A stretch of DNA of 64,000 nucleotides from Lederbergia lenta NBRC 16444 (GTDB lineage Bacteria; Bacillota; Bacilli; Bacillales; Bacillaceae_C). Shown one piece after another: positions 1 to 13,775 of the stretch. The notes under the pieces are model-generated. The model was not told where the DNA came from. It was given only the letters and a program-made list of their open reading frames with translations, and made no database searches. The translations under genes and the position numbers were made by a program. Location of the stretch: assembly GCF_001591545.1 (NCBI RefSeq), contig NZ_BCVC01000008.1:35296-99295 (forward strand), given 5' to 3'. The first letter of the stretch is position 1. Every line of letters begins with the position of its first letter.

Positions 1-255
1 GGTCAAGTTGGTAATGAACAGCACGAACTAGTTACGATCGGTAAAGCAGGTCGTTCTCGTTGGTTGGGCAAACGTCCACACGTTCGTGGATCTGTTATGA
101 ACCCGAATGATCACCCACACGGTGGTGGGGAAGGACGTACGCCAATTGGCCGTAAGTCACCTGTTTCACCATGGGGTAAACCAACACTTGGTTATAAAAC
201 ACGCAAGAAAACGAACAAATCAGATAAATTTATTGTACGTAGTCGGAAAAAATAA
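1..255 (+). CDS. rplB: 50S ribosomal protein L2, C-terminal part
   Basis: This is the C-terminal 84 residues of L2, the 23S-binding protein near the peptidyl transferase centre. The frame is open from base 1, so the 5' end lies outside the window. The conserved end of the family is visible: the stretch around [14 protein letters not shown], then [13 protein letters not shown] and a basic tail. rpsS follows 57 bases later, as in the S10 operon of bacilli. Confidence 0.97.
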   Translation, partial: GQVGNEQHELVTIGKAGRSRWLGKRPHVRGSVMNPNDHPHGGGEGRTPIGRKSPVSPWGKPTLGYKTRKKTNKSDKFIVRSRKK

Positions 256-312
256 CGTGTTTGTTCTACGGTTCACTGGGACCGTAGTACAGTCACGAAG
301 GGAGGTTCAACC

Positions 313-591
313 ATGGGACGTAGCCTAAAAAAAGGGCCTTTTGTAGATGATCATTTAATGAACAAAATCGAAAAGTTGAATGAGGCAGACAAGAAACAAG
401 TTGTAAAAACTTGGTCACGCCGTTCAACGGTTTTCCCGACATTTATCGGACATACGATTGCAGTCTATGATGGCCGCAAACATGTACCTGTATATATCAG
501 TGAAGATATGGTAGGGCATAAACTCGGTGAATTTGCACCAACACGCACTTACAGAGGTCATGCCGCAGATGATAGAAAAACAAGACGCTAA
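313..591 (+). CDS. rpsS: 30S ribosomal protein S19
   Basis: S19 binds 16S rRNA in the small-subunit head. The 92-residue product begins [12 protein letters not shown] and carries the family signature near its C-terminal end ([15 protein letters not shown]). Full length for bacilli. A GGGAGG site sits just upstream of the ATG. Lies between rplB and rplV in the S10 operon. Confidence 0.98.
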   Translation: MGRSLKKGPFVDDHLMNKIEKLNEADKKQVVKTWSRRSTVFPTFIGHTIAVYDGRKHVPVYISEDMVGHKLGEFAPTRTYRGHAADDRKTRR

Positions 592-609
592 TGAGAGGAG
601 GGCATCCCA

Positions 610-951
610 ATGCAAGCAAAAGCTGTTGTAAGAACAGTTAGAATTGCTCCTCGTAAAGCACGCTTAGTAGTTGATCTTATTCGAGGAAAGCAAGTGGGCG
701 AAGCAGTCGCTATTTTAAAATTAACACCAAGAGCTGCATCCCCGATCGTAGAAAAATTATTGAACTCTGCTATTGCTAATGCAGAACATAATTATGATAT
801 GGATATTAATAATTTAGTGGTGGCAGAAGCATTTGTTGATGAAGGTCCAACAATGAAACGTTTCCGTCCACGTGCACAGGGCCGTGCTAGCCAGATTAAC
901 AAGCGCACAAGCCACATTACAATCGTGGTATCAGAAAAGAAGGAGGGATAA
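610..951 (+). CDS. rplV: 50S ribosomal protein L22
   Basis: L22 lines the nascent peptide exit tunnel; its extended loop is the classic macrolide-resistance site. The 113 residues show the family pattern, with [15 protein letters not shown] near the start and the basic loop [11 protein letters not shown] near residues 83-93. The gene follows rpsS by 18 bases behind a GAGAGGAGGG site and precedes rpsC by 3 bases. Confidence 0.98.
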   Translation: MQAKAVVRTVRIAPRKARLVVDLIRGKQVGEAVAILKLTPRAASPIVEKLLNSAIANAEHNYDMDINNLVVAEAFVDEGPTMKRFRPRAQGRASQINKRTSHITIVVSEKKEG

Positions 952-954
952 TTC

Positions 955-1611
955 GTGGGTCAAAAAATTAATCCAATCGGTATGCGTATCGGTATTATTC
1001 GCGACTGGGAATCTAAATGGTACGCTGAAAAAGATTATGCAACTTTACTACACGAAGACATCAAGGTTCGTGAGTATATTACAAAGCGTTTAGCTGAAGC
1101 ATCTGTTTCACGTGTTGAAATTGAGCGTGCAGCAAATCGCATCAACATTTCAATCCACACAGCGAAGCCTGGTATGGTAATCGGTAAAGGTGGAAGTGAA
1201 GTTGAAGCACTTCGTAAAGCATTGAACCAATTAACAAACAAACGTGTTCACATTAACATTATTGAAATTAAAAGAGCAGACCTTGATGCGAAATTGGTTG
1301 CTGAAAACATTGCACGTCAATTGGAAAATCGAGTATCTTTCCGTCGTGCGCAAAAACAAGCAATCCAACGTACAATGCGTTCTGGAGCTCAAGGAATTAA
1401 AACACAAGTATCCGGCCGTCTAGGTGGAGCGGATATTGCTCGTGCTGAACATTACAGCGAAGGAACAGTTCCACTTCATACACTTCGCGCTGACATAGAC
1501 TATGCACATGCTGAAGCAGATACAACTTACGGCAAACTCGGCGTCAAAGTATGGATTTATCGTGGAGAGGTCCTTCCAGAAAAGAAAAAATCTGTGGAAG
1601 GAGGAAAATAA
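955..1611 (+). CDS. rpsC: 30S ribosomal protein S3
   Basis: S3 lies at the mRNA entry tunnel and contributes to mRNA unwinding. The 218-residue protein starts with GTG (MGQKINPIG). It has the KH-domain GxxG-type motif in [12 protein letters not shown] around residues 73-84 and the conserved C-terminal domain ending in KVWIYRGE. Length is normal for Bacillus. Starts 3 bases after rplV with the site AAGGAGGG inside the end of rplV, suggesting translational coupling. Confidence 0.98.
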   Translation: MGQKINPIGMRIGIIRDWESKWYAEKDYATLLHEDIKVREYITKRLAEASVSRVEIERAANRINISIHTAKPGMVIGKGGSEVEALRKALNQLTNKRVHINIIEIKRADLDAKLVAENIARQLENRVSFRRAQKQAIQRTMRSGAQGIKTQVSGRLGGADIARAEHYSEGTVPLHTLRADIDYAHAEADTTYGKLGVKVWIYRGEVLPEKKKSVEGGK

Positions 1612-1613
1612 TC

Positions 1614-2048
1614 ATGTTAATGCCTAAACGCGTTAAGTATCGCCGCGAACATCGCGGAAAAATGCGAGGCCGTGCAAAAGGCGGCACTGAAGTATCATTT
1701 GGTGAATATGGACTACAAGCTCTTGAGGCTGAGTGGATTACAAGTCGCCAAATTGAAGCTGCAAGGATTGCAATGACTCGTTTCATGAAACGTGGCGGTA
1801 AAGTTTGGATTAAAATTTTCCCTCACAAACCATATACAGCTAAACCCCTAGAAGTACGGATGGGTTCCGGTAAAGGTGCTCCAGAAGGATGGGTTGCAGT
1901 AGTTAAACCTGGGAAAATTATGTTTGAAATTGCTGGCGTATCAGAAGAGGTAGCACGTGAAGCGCTTCGTCTTGCTGCGCACAAACTTCCAATTAAATGT
2001 AAGTTTGTAAAACGAGAAGAAATTGGTGGTGACCGTAATGAAGGCTAA
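1614..2048 (+). CDS. rplP: 50S ribosomal protein L16
   Basis: L16 helps form the A-site region of the large subunit. I take the ATG at 1614 ([15 protein letters not shown]), which gives the family length of 144 residues and sits 8 bases after the GGAGG at 1601-1605. An upstream in-frame extension is spurious. The arginine-rich N-terminus and the [14 protein letters not shown] segment are typical. The end overlaps rpmC by 11 bases. Confidence 0.97.
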   Translation: MLMPKRVKYRREHRGKMRGRAKGGTEVSFGEYGLQALEAEWITSRQIEAARIAMTRFMKRGGKVWIKIFPHKPYTAKPLEVRMGSGKGAPEGWVAVVKPGKIMFEIAGVSEEVAREALRLAAHKLPIKCKFVKREEIGGDRNEG

Positions 2049-2241
2049 AGAAATCCGTGATTTGACCACTGCCGAAATCGAGCAAAATGTAAAATCTTTG
2101 AAGGAAGAACTCTTCAACCTTCGTTTCCAATTAGCAACAGGGCAACTTGAAAACACTGCTCGCCTTCGCGAAGTTCGCAAAGGAATTGCTCGTGGGAAAA
2201 CAGTGATTCGTGAGAGAGAACTCGAAGTTAACAATCGATAA
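2038..2241 (+). CDS. rpmC: 50S ribosomal protein L29
   Basis: L29 borders the polypeptide exit and, with L23, forms the docking platform for trigger factor and SRP. The 67-residue protein starts [15 protein letters not shown] at the ATG at 2038; an earlier in-frame GTG lacks support. It is a short two-helix protein with conserved [11 protein letters not shown]. The gene overlaps the end of rplP, so expression is probably coupled. Confidence 0.97.
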   Translation: MKAKEIRDLTTAEIEQNVKSLKEELFNLRFQLATGQLENTARLREVRKGIARGKTVIRERELEVNNR

Positions 2242-2261
2242 TTGAGAGGAGGTTTGCGAAA

Positions 2262-2525
2262 ATGAGTGAACGCAACCAGCGTAAAGTATATACAGGACGC
2301 GTTGTTTCCGACAAAATGGATAAAACCGTTACTGTTATGGTTGAAACGCAGAAGAAACATTCATTGTATGGCAAACGTGTAAAGTACTCTAAAAAATTTA
2401 AAGCTCATGATGAGCAAAACGAAGCAAAAATTGGTGATGTTGTACGTATCATGGAGACACGTCCTCTATCAGCAACTAAACGCTTCCGTTTATTAGAGGT
2501 CGTTGAGAAGGCAGTTATTATCTAA
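2262..2525 (+). CDS. rpsQ: 30S ribosomal protein S17
   Basis: S17 is a primary 16S rRNA-binding OB-fold protein. The 87 residues include the family core [14 protein letters not shown] and the segment [20 protein letters not shown], which is the S17 signature. GAGAGGAGG precedes the ATG. Normal length and position between rpmC and rplN. Confidence 0.98.
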   Translation: MSERNQRKVYTGRVVSDKMDKTVTVMVETQKKHSLYGKRVKYSKKFKAHDEQNEAKIGDVVRIMETRPLSATKRFRLLEVVEKAVII

Positions 2526-2567
2526 TTATAGTTTCGGATACATGCTTTCCGAAGGGAGGTAAACTAG

Positions 2568-2936
<369 letters not shown>

Positions 2937-2973
2937 TAAATTAAGATTCATCCATTCAAGGAGGTGCGATTCA

Positions 2974-3285
2974 ATGCATGTCAAAAAAGGTGACAAGGTA
3001 ATGGTTATCACCGGTAAAGATAAAGGTAAAACTGGTACAGTATTAGCTGCATTCCCCAAAAAGGAACGTGTCTTAGTTGAAGGTGTAAACATTGTGAAAA
3101 AACATTCTAAGCCTTCACAAGCTAACCCTCAAGGTGGAATTAATGATCAAGAAGCAGCAGTTCATGTGTCTAACGTGATGTTACTGGATCCTAAAACAAA
3201 TGAACCAACTCGTGTTGGTTATAAAGAAGTAAATGGTAAAAAAGTGCGTGTAGCTAAAAAATCAGGTGAAGCATTAGATAAATAG
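2974..3285 (+). CDS. rplX: 50S ribosomal protein L24
   Basis: L24 is an assembly initiator protein with an N-terminal KOW motif. The 103 residues start [20 protein letters not shown], the KOW signature, and include [10 protein letters not shown] strong AAGGAGGTG site precedes the ATG. Standard spc-operon position between rplN and rplE. Confidence 0.98.
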   Translation: MHVKKGDKVMVITGKDKGKTGTVLAAFPKKERVLVEGVNIVKKHSKPSQANPQGGINDQEAAVHVSNVMLLDPKTNEPTRVGYKEVNGKKVRVAKKSGEALDK

Positions 3286-3311
3286 TTCTTAGATGAAGGG
3301 AGGTACACGAC

Positions 3312-3851
3312 ATGAACCGCCTTAAGGAAAAATTTCAAAAAGAAGTTACTCCTGCTCTTATGAGCAAGTTCAATTATAAATCCGTAATGGAAGTACCTAA
3401 AATAGATAAAATTGTTATTAACATGGGTGTTGGCGATGCAGTACAAAACGCTAAAGTTTTGGATAATGCTGTAGAAGAGCTAATGATGATTACTGGTCAA
3501 AAGCCAGTTGTAACTAAAGCGAAAAATTCAATTGCGGGATTCCGCCTACGTGAAGGTATGCCAATCGGCGCTAAAGTTACTCTTCGCGGAGAGCGTATGT
3601 ATGAGTTCTTTGACAAGCTAGTTTCCGTATCACTACCACGTGTACGTGACTTCCGTGGAATTTCTAAAAAAGCATTCGACGGGCGTGGAAACTACACACT
3701 TGGCATTAAAGAACAACTCATCTTCCCTGAGATTGATTATGATAAAGTGAGCAAAGTGCGCGGCATGGATATTGTCATCGTGACAACTGCTAACACTGAT
3801 GAAGAAGCTCGTGAACTACTGACTGCATTTGGAATGCCGTTCCAAAAGTAA
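3312..3851 (+). CDS. rplE: 50S ribosomal protein L5
   Basis: L5 binds 5S rRNA and contacts the P-site tRNA. The 179-residue protein carries the family signature around [12 protein letters not shown] (residues 33-44), the [13 protein letters not shown] segment and the C-terminal [12 protein letters not shown]. Full length. A GAAGGGAGG site precedes the ATG. Next gene is the zinc-type rpsN. Confidence 0.98.
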   Translation: MNRLKEKFQKEVTPALMSKFNYKSVMEVPKIDKIVINMGVGDAVQNAKVLDNAVEELMMITGQKPVVTKAKNSIAGFRLREGMPIGAKVTLRGERMYEFFDKLVSVSLPRVRDFRGISKKAFDGRGNYTLGIKEQLIFPEIDYDKVSKVRGMDIVIVTTANTDEEARELLTAFGMPFQK

Positions 3852-4061
<210 letters not shown>

Positions 4062-4090
4062 GACCGAAATTGGGAAGGAGGTAAATATAA

Positions 4091-4489
4091 ATGGTTATGA
4101 CTGATCCAATTGCAGATCTACTTACTCGCATTCGTAATGCGAACATGGTTCGTCACGAAAAGTTGGAGATCCCAGCTTCCAATATCAAAAAAGAGATTGC
4201 TGAAATCCTCAAACGTGAAGGTTTCATTCGTGATGTAGAATATATTGAAGATAATAAACAAGGCATCATTCGTATTTTCCTTAAATATGGTGGAAATAAC
4301 GAACGTGTTATTACAGGCCTTAAAAGAATCAGTAAACCTGGTTTACGTGTATATGCAAAAGCTAATGAGGTACCAAAAGTACTTAACGGCCTTGGTATCG
4401 CACTAGTTTCTACTTCTCAAGGCGTAGTGTCTGATAAAGAAGCAAGAGCGAAACAAGTTGGCGGAGAAGTATTGGCATACGTTTGGTAA
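4091..4489 (+). CDS. rpsH: 30S ribosomal protein S8
   Basis: S8 is a primary 16S-binding protein and, in E. coli, the translational repressor of the spc operon. The 132-residue protein begins [17 protein letters not shown]. The first ATG is 9 bases after GGAGG, so I keep it over the ATG at 4097; it matches the known B. subtilis start. The C-terminal [13 protein letters not shown] motif is the S8 signature. Confidence 0.98.
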   Translation: MVMTDPIADLLTRIRNANMVRHEKLEIPASNIKKEIAEILKREGFIRDVEYIEDNKQGIIRIFLKYGGNNERVITGLKRISKPGLRVYAKANEVPKVLNGLGIALVSTSQGVVSDKEARAKQVGGEVLAYVW

Positions 4490-4519
4490 TATTCTTCTGA
4501 AGAACGGAGGTGCAATAAA

Positions 4520-5056
4520 ATGTCTCGTATAGGGAAAAAACCAATTGAAATACCTGCAGGTGTAACAGTTACATTGAACGATCAAACAGTAACCGTTAAA
4601 GGACCTAAAGGTGAATTGACTAACACATTTAACCCAGATATGGCTATCAATATTGAGGACAATATCATTACTGTTACTCGTCCTTCTGATGCAAAAGAAC
4701 ATCGCTCTATTCATGGAACAACTCGTTCTCTAATTGCTAATATGGTCGATGGCGTGTCTAAAGGCTTCGAAAAAACGTTGGAACTTGTTGGTGTTGGATA
4801 TCGTGCGCAAAAACAAGGTAATAAACTTGTTCTAAACGTAGGCTACTCACATCCAGTTGAGTTCGATCCGGATGAAGGCGTTGAAGTTGAGGTTCCAGTA
4901 AACACAAAGGTTATCGTTAAAGGTTACAACAAAGAAAAAGTTGGTGCTTTGGCATCTAATATTCGCGCTGTACGCCCACCTGAACCTTATAAAGGTAAAG
5001 GAATTCGCTACGAAGGCGAAATCGTACGTCGTAAAGAAGGTAAAACAGGTAAATAA
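4520..5056 (+). CDS. rplF: 50S ribosomal protein L6
   Basis: L6 lies near the factor-binding region at the base of the L7/L12 stalk. The 178 residues show two related domains, starting [14 protein letters not shown] and ending with the signature [16 protein letters not shown]. Full length for the family. Site ACGGAGGTG upstream. Between rpsH and rplR in the spc operon. Confidence 0.98.
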   Translation: MSRIGKKPIEIPAGVTVTLNDQTVTVKGPKGELTNTFNPDMAINIEDNIITVTRPSDAKEHRSIHGTTRSLIANMVDGVSKGFEKTLELVGVGYRAQKQGNKLVLNVGYSHPVEFDPDEGVEVEVPVNTKVIVKGYNKEKVGALASNIRAVRPPEPYKGKGIRYEGEIVRRKEGKTGK

Positions 5057-5088
5057 TGCCGCCTAGGCACGAAAGGAGTGACTCGTAA

Positions 5089-5451
5089 ATGATCACTAAG
5101 CAAGATAGGAACAAAGTACGCAAAAAAAGACATGCTCGCGTTCGTTCAAAGCTAAGCGGCACTGAGCTTCGCCCACGTCTAAATGTGTACCGTTCGAATA
5201 AAAACATCTACGCTCAATTGATCGATGATGAAAATGGTGTAACATTAGCCAATGCATCAACATTAGATAAAGAGTTAAGCATCGAGTCTGCTGGAAATGT
5301 TGAAGCGGCTCAAAAAGTTGGCGAACTAATCGCAAAACGTGCAGTTGAAAAAGGTCTTAAATCTGTTGTGTTTGACCGCGGCGGATACTTATATCACGGA
5401 CGTGTAAAAGCTCTTGCTGAAGCAGCTCGTGAACACGGCCTTGAATTTTAA
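5089..5451 (+). CDS. rplR: 50S ribosomal protein L18
   Basis: L18 is one of the 5S rRNA-binding proteins. The 120-residue product has the basic N-terminus [17 protein letters not shown], the [18 protein letters not shown] core and the [20 protein letters not shown] ending typical of L18. GAAAGGAGTG precedes the ATG. Confidence 0.98.
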   Translation: MITKQDRNKVRKKRHARVRSKLSGTELRPRLNVYRSNKNIYAQLIDDENGVTLANASTLDKELSIESAGNVEAAQKVGELIAKRAVEKGLKSVVFDRGGYLYHGRVKALAEAAREHGLEF

Positions 5452-5474
5452 TCAAAAAAGGAGGGACAAATTAG

Positions 5475-5975
5475 ATGCTTCAAATTGATCCTAACAAACT
5501 AGAACTTGAAGAACGCGTTGTTACTGTCAATCGTGTAGCCAAAGTTGTAAAAGGTGGACGTCGTTTTCGCTTTACTGCACTTGTAGTTGTCGGTGATAAA
5601 AACGGTCACGTTGGCTTTGGTACTGGAAAAGCGCAAGAAGTTCCTGACGCTATTCGTAAAGCGATTGAAGATGCTAAGAAAAACTTAGTTGCTGTACCTA
5701 TCGTAAATACTACTATCCCACATCAAATCATTGGTCGTTTCGGCGGTGGACAGATCTTATTGAAACCAGCTAGTGCGGGTGCCGGTGTTATTGCAGGTGG
5801 TCCTGTCCGTGCGGTTCTTGAACTTGCAGGTATTGCGGATATCACTTCAAAATCACTTGGTTCAAGCACTCCAATTAATATGGTACGTGCTACAATCGAA
5901 GGTATTAAGAACTTAAAACGTGCTGAGGATGTAGCAAAATTACGTAATAAAACAGTAGAAGAACTGTTAGGTTAA
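5475..5975 (+). CDS. rpsE: 30S ribosomal protein S5
   Basis: S5 sits near the mRNA entry site and affects decoding accuracy; its N-terminal loop is the spectinomycin-resistance region. The 166-residue protein has the double-stranded RNA-binding-like N-terminal part ([14 protein letters not shown] at about residues 20-33) and the [14 protein letters not shown] and [12 protein letters not shown] motifs. Normal length; AAAGGAGGG site. Confidence 0.98.
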   Translation: MLQIDPNKLELEERVVTVNRVAKVVKGGRRFRFTALVVVGDKNGHVGFGTGKAQEVPDAIRKAIEDAKKNLVAVPIVNTTIPHQIIGRFGGGQILLKPASAGAGVIAGGPVRAVLELAGIADITSKSLGSSTPINMVRATIEGIKNLKRAEDVAKLRNKTVEELLG

Positions 5976-5988
5976 GGAGGGAAACATA

Positions 5989-6171
5989 ATGGCGAATAAA
6001 TTAGCAATTACCCTCACTCGCAGCTTGATTGGTCGTACGGAAGTTCAACGTGAAACTGTAAAAGCACTTGGACTACGTAAATTGCATCAAACTGTTGAAC
6101 ATGATGATAACGTAGCGATTCGGGGAATGATTAATAGAGTTTCCCATCTCATCTCTGTTAAAGAGCAATAA
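5989..6171 (+). CDS. rpmD: 50S ribosomal protein L30
   Basis: L30 is a small large-subunit protein. The 60 residues contain the family core [10 protein letters not shown] and [14 protein letters not shown]. Begins 13 bases after rpsE with a GGAGGG site. Standard spc-operon position between rpsE and rplO. Confidence 0.98.
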   Translation: MANKLAITLTRSLIGRTEVQRETVKALGLRKLHQTVEHDDNVAIRGMINRVSHLISVKEQ

Positions 6172-6200
6172 TCCATATAAAAATTAAGGAGGTGCCAACA

Positions 6201-6640
6201 ATGAAACTTCATGAGCTAAAACCTGCTGAAGGTTCTCGCAAAGAGCGTAACCGTGTTGGCCGAGGTATCGGTTCAGGCAACGGAAAGACGTCTGGAAAAG
6301 GCCATAAAGGTCAAAATGCCCGTTCTGGCGGCGGTGTTCGTCTCGGATTCGAAGGTGGTCAAACTCCTCTGTTCCAACGTTTACCAAAGCGTGGATTTAC
6401 GAACATTCATCGCAAAGAGCTTGCGGTAGTAAATCTAGATGCTTTAAATCGCTTTGAAGACGGTACGGAAGTTACACCAGAACTTCTAATCGAAACAGGT
6501 GTTGTTCGTAAAGAGAAACACGGAATTAAAATCCTTGCTAACGGCAACATCGAGAAAAAGCTTACAGTAAAAGCTAACAAATTTTCCTCTGCTGCTAAAG
6601 AGGCAATTGAAGCTGCCGGCGGTAAAACTGAGGTGATTTA

Positions 6641-6641
<1 letters not shown>
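6201..6641 (+). CDS. rplO: 50S ribosomal protein L15
   Basis: L15 is an early assembly protein of the large subunit. The 146-residue product starts [20 protein letters not shown] at the ATG at 6201, 8 bases after AAGGAGG; the in-frame GTG at 6192 overlaps that site and is rejected. The Gly- and Arg-rich N-terminal extension ([19 protein letters not shown]) is diagnostic. Its stop overlaps the secY start by one base. Confidence 0.97.
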
Positions 6642-8648
<2,007 letters not shown>

Positions 8649-8649
<1 letters not shown>

Positions 8650-9395
8650 TGATCATTTCAAAGACGCCTCGAGAAATAGAAATCATGCGTGATGCTGGTA
8701 AAATTGTTGCTTTAACTCATCAAGAACTTGAAAAGTATATACAACCAGGAATTTCGACATTAGAACTGGATGCAATTGCTGAAAAGTTCATCAAAAAGCA
8801 TAATGCTTCTCCATCTTTTAAAGGATATAATGGTTTTACTGGCAGTGTGTGTGCTTCAGTTAACGAAGAACTAGTGCATGGCATACCAGGAAGCCGTATT
8901 CTCAAAGATGGTGATATTATCAGTCTTGATATCGGGGCTTATTACAATGGCTACCATGGAGACTCAGCTTGGACGTATCCAGTCGGGACCATTGATGAAG
9001 ATACTCAAAAACTTTTGGACGTCACAGAAAAATCTCTCTATCTCGGCTTGGAAGAAGCAAAACCAGGCGAACGTCTTTCTAATATATCTCATGCGATTCA
9101 AACATTTGTTGAATCACATGGCTTGTCTATTGTCCGTGAATATGTAGGACATGGCATTGGTCAGGATTTGCATGAAGATCCGCAAATTCCTCATTATGGT
9201 CCGCCTAATAAAGGACCTCGTTTAAGACCCGGCATGGTACTTTGCATAGAACCAATGGTGAATGCGGGAAGTCGCTATGTAAGAACATTAGCGGATAATT
9301 GGACTGTCGTTACAGTCGATGGTAAAATGTGCGCACACTTCGAACATACAGTGGCTATTACTGAAACAGGTTATGAGATATTAACAAGAATTTGA
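8649..9395 (+). CDS. map: Methionine aminopeptidase, type I
   Basis: Removes the initiator methionine from nascent proteins. The 248-residue product has the metal ligand pattern of type Ia enzymes: [14 protein letters not shown] (first Asp), the second Asp in GDSAWT, GHGIG (His), CIEPM (Glu) and FEHTVAIT (Glu). There is no N-terminal zinc-finger extension. Translationally coupled to adk by a TAATG overlap. Confidence 0.97.
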
Positions 9396-9410
9396 GTGCA
9401 GGTGATCTAC

Positions 9411-9731
9411 TTGAATGAGTCTAAATCGGCTCCGTGTATAGGTCAAATCGTGCTTGTGAAAAAAGGACGAGATGCTAGTCAGTTTGCAGTTATTATCCAA
9501 AACATTGATGGACGATTTGTTCTTATTGCGGATGGACATAAAAGAAAATTTGATAGTCCGAAGAAAAAGAACATTCAACATCTTATATGTTACGACTATG
9601 TTTCTCCGGTCATCCAAGACAGCATAGTAGAAACCGGTCGAGTCACAAACGGGAAATTACGGTGGGCACTTGAGAAGTTTGTAGAAGAAGTAGTTGATGT
9701 TTTTGAGAAGGGAGACGAATTTGATGGCTAA
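9411..9731 (+). CDS. KOW-domain RNA-binding protein, YbzG-like
   Basis: A small basic protein of about 106 residues between map and infA, the position of B. subtilis ybzG. An SH3-like KOW stretch is visible ([20 protein letters not shown], then [13 protein letters not shown]). The likely start is TTG at 9411, a few bases after AGGTGAT; a GTG at 9396 directly follows the map stop but has no ribosome binding site. Probably ribosome-associated by its place and fold, but the function is inferred only. Overlaps infA by 8 bases. Confidence 0.85.
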   Translation: MNESKSAPCIGQIVLVKKGRDASQFAVIIQNIDGRFVLIADGHKRKFDSPKKKNIQHLICYDYVSPVIQDSIVETGRVTNGKLRWALEKFVEEVVDVFEKGDEFDG

Positions 9732-9942
9732 AGAAGATGTAATTGAAGTAGAAGGTAAAGTAGTTGACACTTTGCCCAATGCAACGTTTAAGGTAGAATT
9801 AGAAAATGGTCATACGGTACTTGCTCACGTTTCGGGTAAAATCCGCATGCACTTTATTCGTATTCTTCCTGGAGACAGAGTTACTGTAGAATTATCTCCG
9901 TATGATTTAACACGCGGAAGAATCACATATCGATTTAAATAA
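9724..9942 (+). CDS. infA: Translation initiation factor IF-1
   Basis: IF-1 occupies the A site during initiation. The 72-residue OB-fold protein begins [20 protein letters not shown] and ends with RGRITYRFK, both standard. The ATG at 9724 lies inside the end of the KOW gene, giving an 8-base overlap. Exact family length. Confidence 0.98.
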   Translation: MAKEDVIEVEGKVVDTLPNATFKVELENGHTVLAHVSGKIRMHFIRILPGDRVTVELSPYDLTRGRITYRFK

Positions 9943-9975
9943 ACATTGCACTCCGGACTACTAAGGAGGTTATAA

Positions 9976-10092
<117 letters not shown>

Positions 10093-10112
10093 GAAGGAGG
10101 TGCGTTTATACA

Positions 10113-10478
10113 ATGGCACGTATTGCTGGTGTAGACATTCCACGTGAAAAACGTGTAGTAATAGCTTTAACTTACATTTTTGGAATCGGAAAAAGCACGG
10201 CTACAAAGATTTTATCTGAAGCAGGTGTTTCCGAAGATACACGCGTTCGTGATCTTACAGATGACGAGCTTGCTAAGATTCGTGAAAATATTGACAAGTT
10301 GAAAGTTGAAGGAGATCTTCGCCGTGATGTTTCACTTAATATTAAACGTCTAATGGAGATTGGATCTTATCGCGGACTACGTCATCGTCGTGGGCTTCCT
10401 GTGCGCGGGCAAAACACAAAAAACAATGCTCGTACACGCAAAGGTCCTCGTAGAGCTATAGCAGGTAAGAAAAAATAA
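10113..10478 (+). CDS. rpsM: 30S ribosomal protein S13
   Basis: S13 is in the small-subunit head and contacts L5 and tRNA across the interface. The 121 residues start [15 protein letters not shown] and contain the helix-two-turn-helix pattern and the C-terminal [14 protein letters not shown] signature with a basic tail. Site AGGAGGTG upstream. First gene of the alpha-operon part. Confidence 0.98.
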   Translation: MARIAGVDIPREKRVVIALTYIFGIGKSTATKILSEAGVSEDTRVRDLTDDELAKIRENIDKLKVEGDLRRDVSLNIKRLMEIGSYRGLRHRRGLPVRGQNTKNNARTRKGPRRAIAGKKK

Positions 10479-10485
10479 TTTGTAA

Positions 10486-10893
<408 letters not shown>

Positions 10894-11076
10894 TGGTTCT
10901 GTATAAATTCTGTATTACTAGGGTATAATTGGGTATTATGTGAATTTATGTTCGTATGAATCAATTCTTCAACCAGTTGTTGCACAAGTGGGAATGAACA
11001 TGGGGAATTTCGGAGAGTATATTTCCATTAGGAAATAAACACCGAGGTTTCGACGTTTTGAAGGAGGTATAATTGA

Positions 11077-12021
11077 ATGATCGAAATTGAAAAGCCGAAA
11101 ATTGAAACGATTGAGATCAGCGATGATGCTAAATACGGGAAATTCGTTGTAGAGCCACTTGAGCGTGGGTATGGTACAACGTTGGGTAACTCCTTACGTC
11201 GTATTTTATTATCTTCCCTTCCTGGGGCTGCTGTCACATCCATTCAGTTGGAAGGTGTTCAGCATGAATTTTCAACAGTTGAAGGTGTCGTTGAAGATGT
11301 GACTAATATCATCCTCAACATCAAAAAATTAGCTTTGAAAGTTTATTCTGATGAAGAAAAAACTTTAGAGATCGATGTACAAGGTGATGGCGTTGTTAAG
11401 GCTTCTGATATTATGCATGATAGTGATGTAGAAATACTTAATCCTGATTTGCACATTGCAACATTAGGGGAGAATGCTAACTTCCGAGTGCGTATGTCAG
11501 CAAGACGTGGCCGCGGCTATACTCCGGCAGATCAAAACAAACGTGATGACTTGCCAATTGGTGTTGTACCAATCGATTCTATCTATACCCCTGTTTCACG
11601 TGTAAACTATCAAGTTGAAAATACACGTGTAGGTCAGATGACTAACTATGATAAGCTTTCTTTAGATGTATGGACAGATGGAAGTATCGGACCGAAAGAA
11701 GCAATTTCTTTAGGTGCCAAAATTCTTACCGAGCATTTGAATATTTTTGTTGGTTTAACTGATGAAGCTCAAAATGCAGAAATAATGGTAGAAAAAGAAG
11801 AAGACCAGAAGGAAAAAGTTCTTGAAATGACAATTGAAGAGCTGGATCTTTCAGTACGTTCATACAACTGCCTAAAACGAGCAGGAATCAATACTGTCCA
11901 AGAGCTGGCTAATAAGACAGAAGAGGACATGATGAAAGTTCGAAACTTAGGAAGAAAATCTCTAGAAGAAGTTAAAGCCAAATTGGATGATCTTGGACTT
12001 GGACTTCGTAAAGATGACTGA
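11077..12021 (+). CDS. rpoA: RNA polymerase alpha subunit
   Basis: Alpha dimerises to seed RNA polymerase assembly, and its C-terminal domain binds UP elements and activators. The 314-residue protein has the N-terminal domain (about 1-228, with [20 protein letters not shown]) and the helical C-terminal domain (about 245-314, ending [19 protein letters not shown]). Normal length. The 183-base leader after rpsK holds a TATAAT-like hexamer (10924-10929) and a small stem (ATTTCC/GGAAAT, 11021-11036), but I cannot show a promoter there. Confidence 0.98.
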   Translation: MIEIEKPKIETIEISDDAKYGKFVVEPLERGYGTTLGNSLRRILLSSLPGAAVTSIQLEGVQHEFSTVEGVVEDVTNIILNIKKLALKVYSDEEKTLEIDVQGDGVVKASDIMHDSDVEILNPDLHIATLGENANFRVRMSARRGRGYTPADQNKRDDLPIGVVPIDSIYTPVSRVNYQVENTRVGQMTNYDKLSLDVWTDGSIGPKEAISLGAKILTEHLNIFVGLTDEAQNAEIMVEKEEDQKEKVLEMTIEELDLSVRSYNCLKRAGINTVQELANKTEEDMMKVRNLGRKSLEEVKAKLDDLGLGLRKDD

Positions 12022-12210
12022 CTTTATCTCCTGAAAGAATATGTTCAAATGATTGGATGAAAAAGGCATTGAATTTTAAGTAACGATTCAAGATGGGGAC
12101 GAGCGAATTTTATTTGTTTGTTAGAACCCAAGAAATGGATAGTGAAAAAGTTCGACAGCCAATTTATTTAGCTTATTTGAACAACCTCTGAATTGGATGA
12201 TGACATATAA

Positions 12211-12600
<390 letters not shown>

Positions 12601-12614
12601 TAGCTACAAGTTTT

Positions 12615-12647
12615 AAAGGGCGGGGCAGTTGCTTTGCCCTTTTTTTA
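12615..12647 (+). terminator. Rho-independent terminator after rplQ
   Basis: AAAGGGC pairs with GCCCTTT around a 14-base loop and is followed by a run of seven T, 15 bases after the rplQ stop. Marks the end of the long ribosomal supercluster. Confidence 0.85.
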
Positions 12648-12935
12648 AACAAATTGTGAGCATAACATTGATTGCTATCAGCTTAATATTGCTCGCAGTA
12701 CGAGATACTGACTTTTTATATTTATCTAAAGCTAAAAAAGAGCGTTACGATAGGCACTTTTTCTTTGAAGTGATCCTGTCTAGCTCGATGCGCCTCCTCC
12801 CTCAATTCTGAGTAGATTCATTAATGGATCGGAAACTAGCAGTGGTTTCTTGGATTGAGGCGCAGGCTTTTTTCTATTTACGGACTTTTTTGAATAAAGA
12901 AGTTTCACTTTGTTGAAAAAAGGGAGGGAAAAGCA
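12648..12935 (+). other. Leader region upstream of ecfA1 with inverted repeats
   Basis: No convincing gene. Two competing pairings can be drawn: GCGCCTC (12790-12796) with GAGGCGC (12857-12863), or CCTCAAT just downstream with ATTGAGG (12854-12860). They share the 3' strand, and T residues follow at about 12868-12873, so the segment could be a terminator or attenuator ahead of ecfA1. GGGAGGG at 12921-12927 is the ecfA1 ribosome binding site. Confidence 0.35.
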
Positions 12936-13775
12936 GTGACAGCTCCGGTAATCTCCATAGACAATATTTCATTTCGTTATGATGAACAAGATGCCTATGC
13001 ACTTAAAGATGTTTCATTCTCTGTAAAAGATGGAGAATGGCTAGCAATAGTTGGCCATAATGGATCAGGAAAATCTACATTAGCAAAAATTTTAAACGGA
13101 CTACAATTTCCGGAAGATGGATCTATCATGGTTCAAGGAATAACAGTATCTGAAGAAACTGTATGGGATATTCGTGGTATGGTAGGAATGGTATTTCAAA
13201 GTCCCGATAATCAGTTTGTTGGATCGACAGTACAAGATGATGTGGCTTTTGGTTTAGAAAACAATGGGATCCCACATGAAGAAATGGAAAAACGTGTAAA
13301 AGATGCGCTTGACCGCGTACATATGACTGACTTTCTCAATCAAGAGCCACACCATCTTTCTGGAGGTCAAAAGCAACGTGTAGCAATTGCTGGTGTTATT
13401 GCTTTAAGGCCTAAAGTGATTATTTTGGATGAAGCCACTTCTATGCTCGATCCACTGGGTAGAGAGGAAGTCCTACAGACAGTGAGAGAGCTAAAAGATG
13501 AGCAAGATTTAACTGTCATTTCTATTACTCATGATTTAGAGGAAGCAGCTAAAGCAGACCGAATTATTGTAATGAATAAAGGGCAGGTATATACAGAAGG
13601 CAGTCCAGATGACATCTTTAAAATGGAAGAGGAACTGATAGCATTAGGACTTGATATCCCATTTCAAATAAAAATGGCAAAAGCTTTAAGGGAAAAAGGA
13701 TTAGATGTTTCAAAAAGTTATTTGACAGATGAAGAGTTGGTGAATGAGCTATGGACATTGCACTTCAGCAAGTAG
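12936..13775 (+). CDS. ecfA1: Energy-coupling factor transporter ATPase EcfA1
   Basis: One of two ATPases of the shared ECF module that powers vitamin uptake with different substrate-binding S components. The 279-residue protein has Walker [10 protein letters not shown] (residues 40-48), Q-loop VFQSPDNQF, signature LSGGQKQR and Walker [14 protein letters not shown]. Starts with GTG behind GGGAGGG. The end overlaps ecfA2 by 25 bases. The ribosomal-cluster position is the usual one for the ecfA1-ecfA2-ecfT set in Firmicutes. Confidence 0.97.
   Translation: MTAPVISIDNISFRYDEQDAYALKDVSFSVKDGEWLAIVGHNGSGKSTLAKILNGLQFPEDGSIMVQGITVSEETVWDIRGMVGMVFQSPDNQFVGSTVQDDVAFGLENNGIPHEEMEKRVKDALDRVHMTDFLNQEPHHLSGGQKQRVAIAGVIALRPKVIILDEATSMLDPLGREEVLQTVRELKDEQDLTVISITHDLEEAAKADRIIVMNKGQVYTEGSPDDIFKMEEELIALGLDIPFQIKMAKALREKGLDVSKSYLTDEELVNELWTLHFSK

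Noticed and set aside
10901..10929. Promoter before rpoA using TATAAT at 10924
   Set aside because: The -35 position at 17 bases (GTATAA) is poor and there is no TG extension, so I did not list it as a promoter.
12629..12811. 60-codon open frame after rplQ with a hydrophobic stretch
   Set aside because: It begins within the rplQ terminator and has no ribosome binding site; the hydrophobic codons come from A+T-rich DNA.
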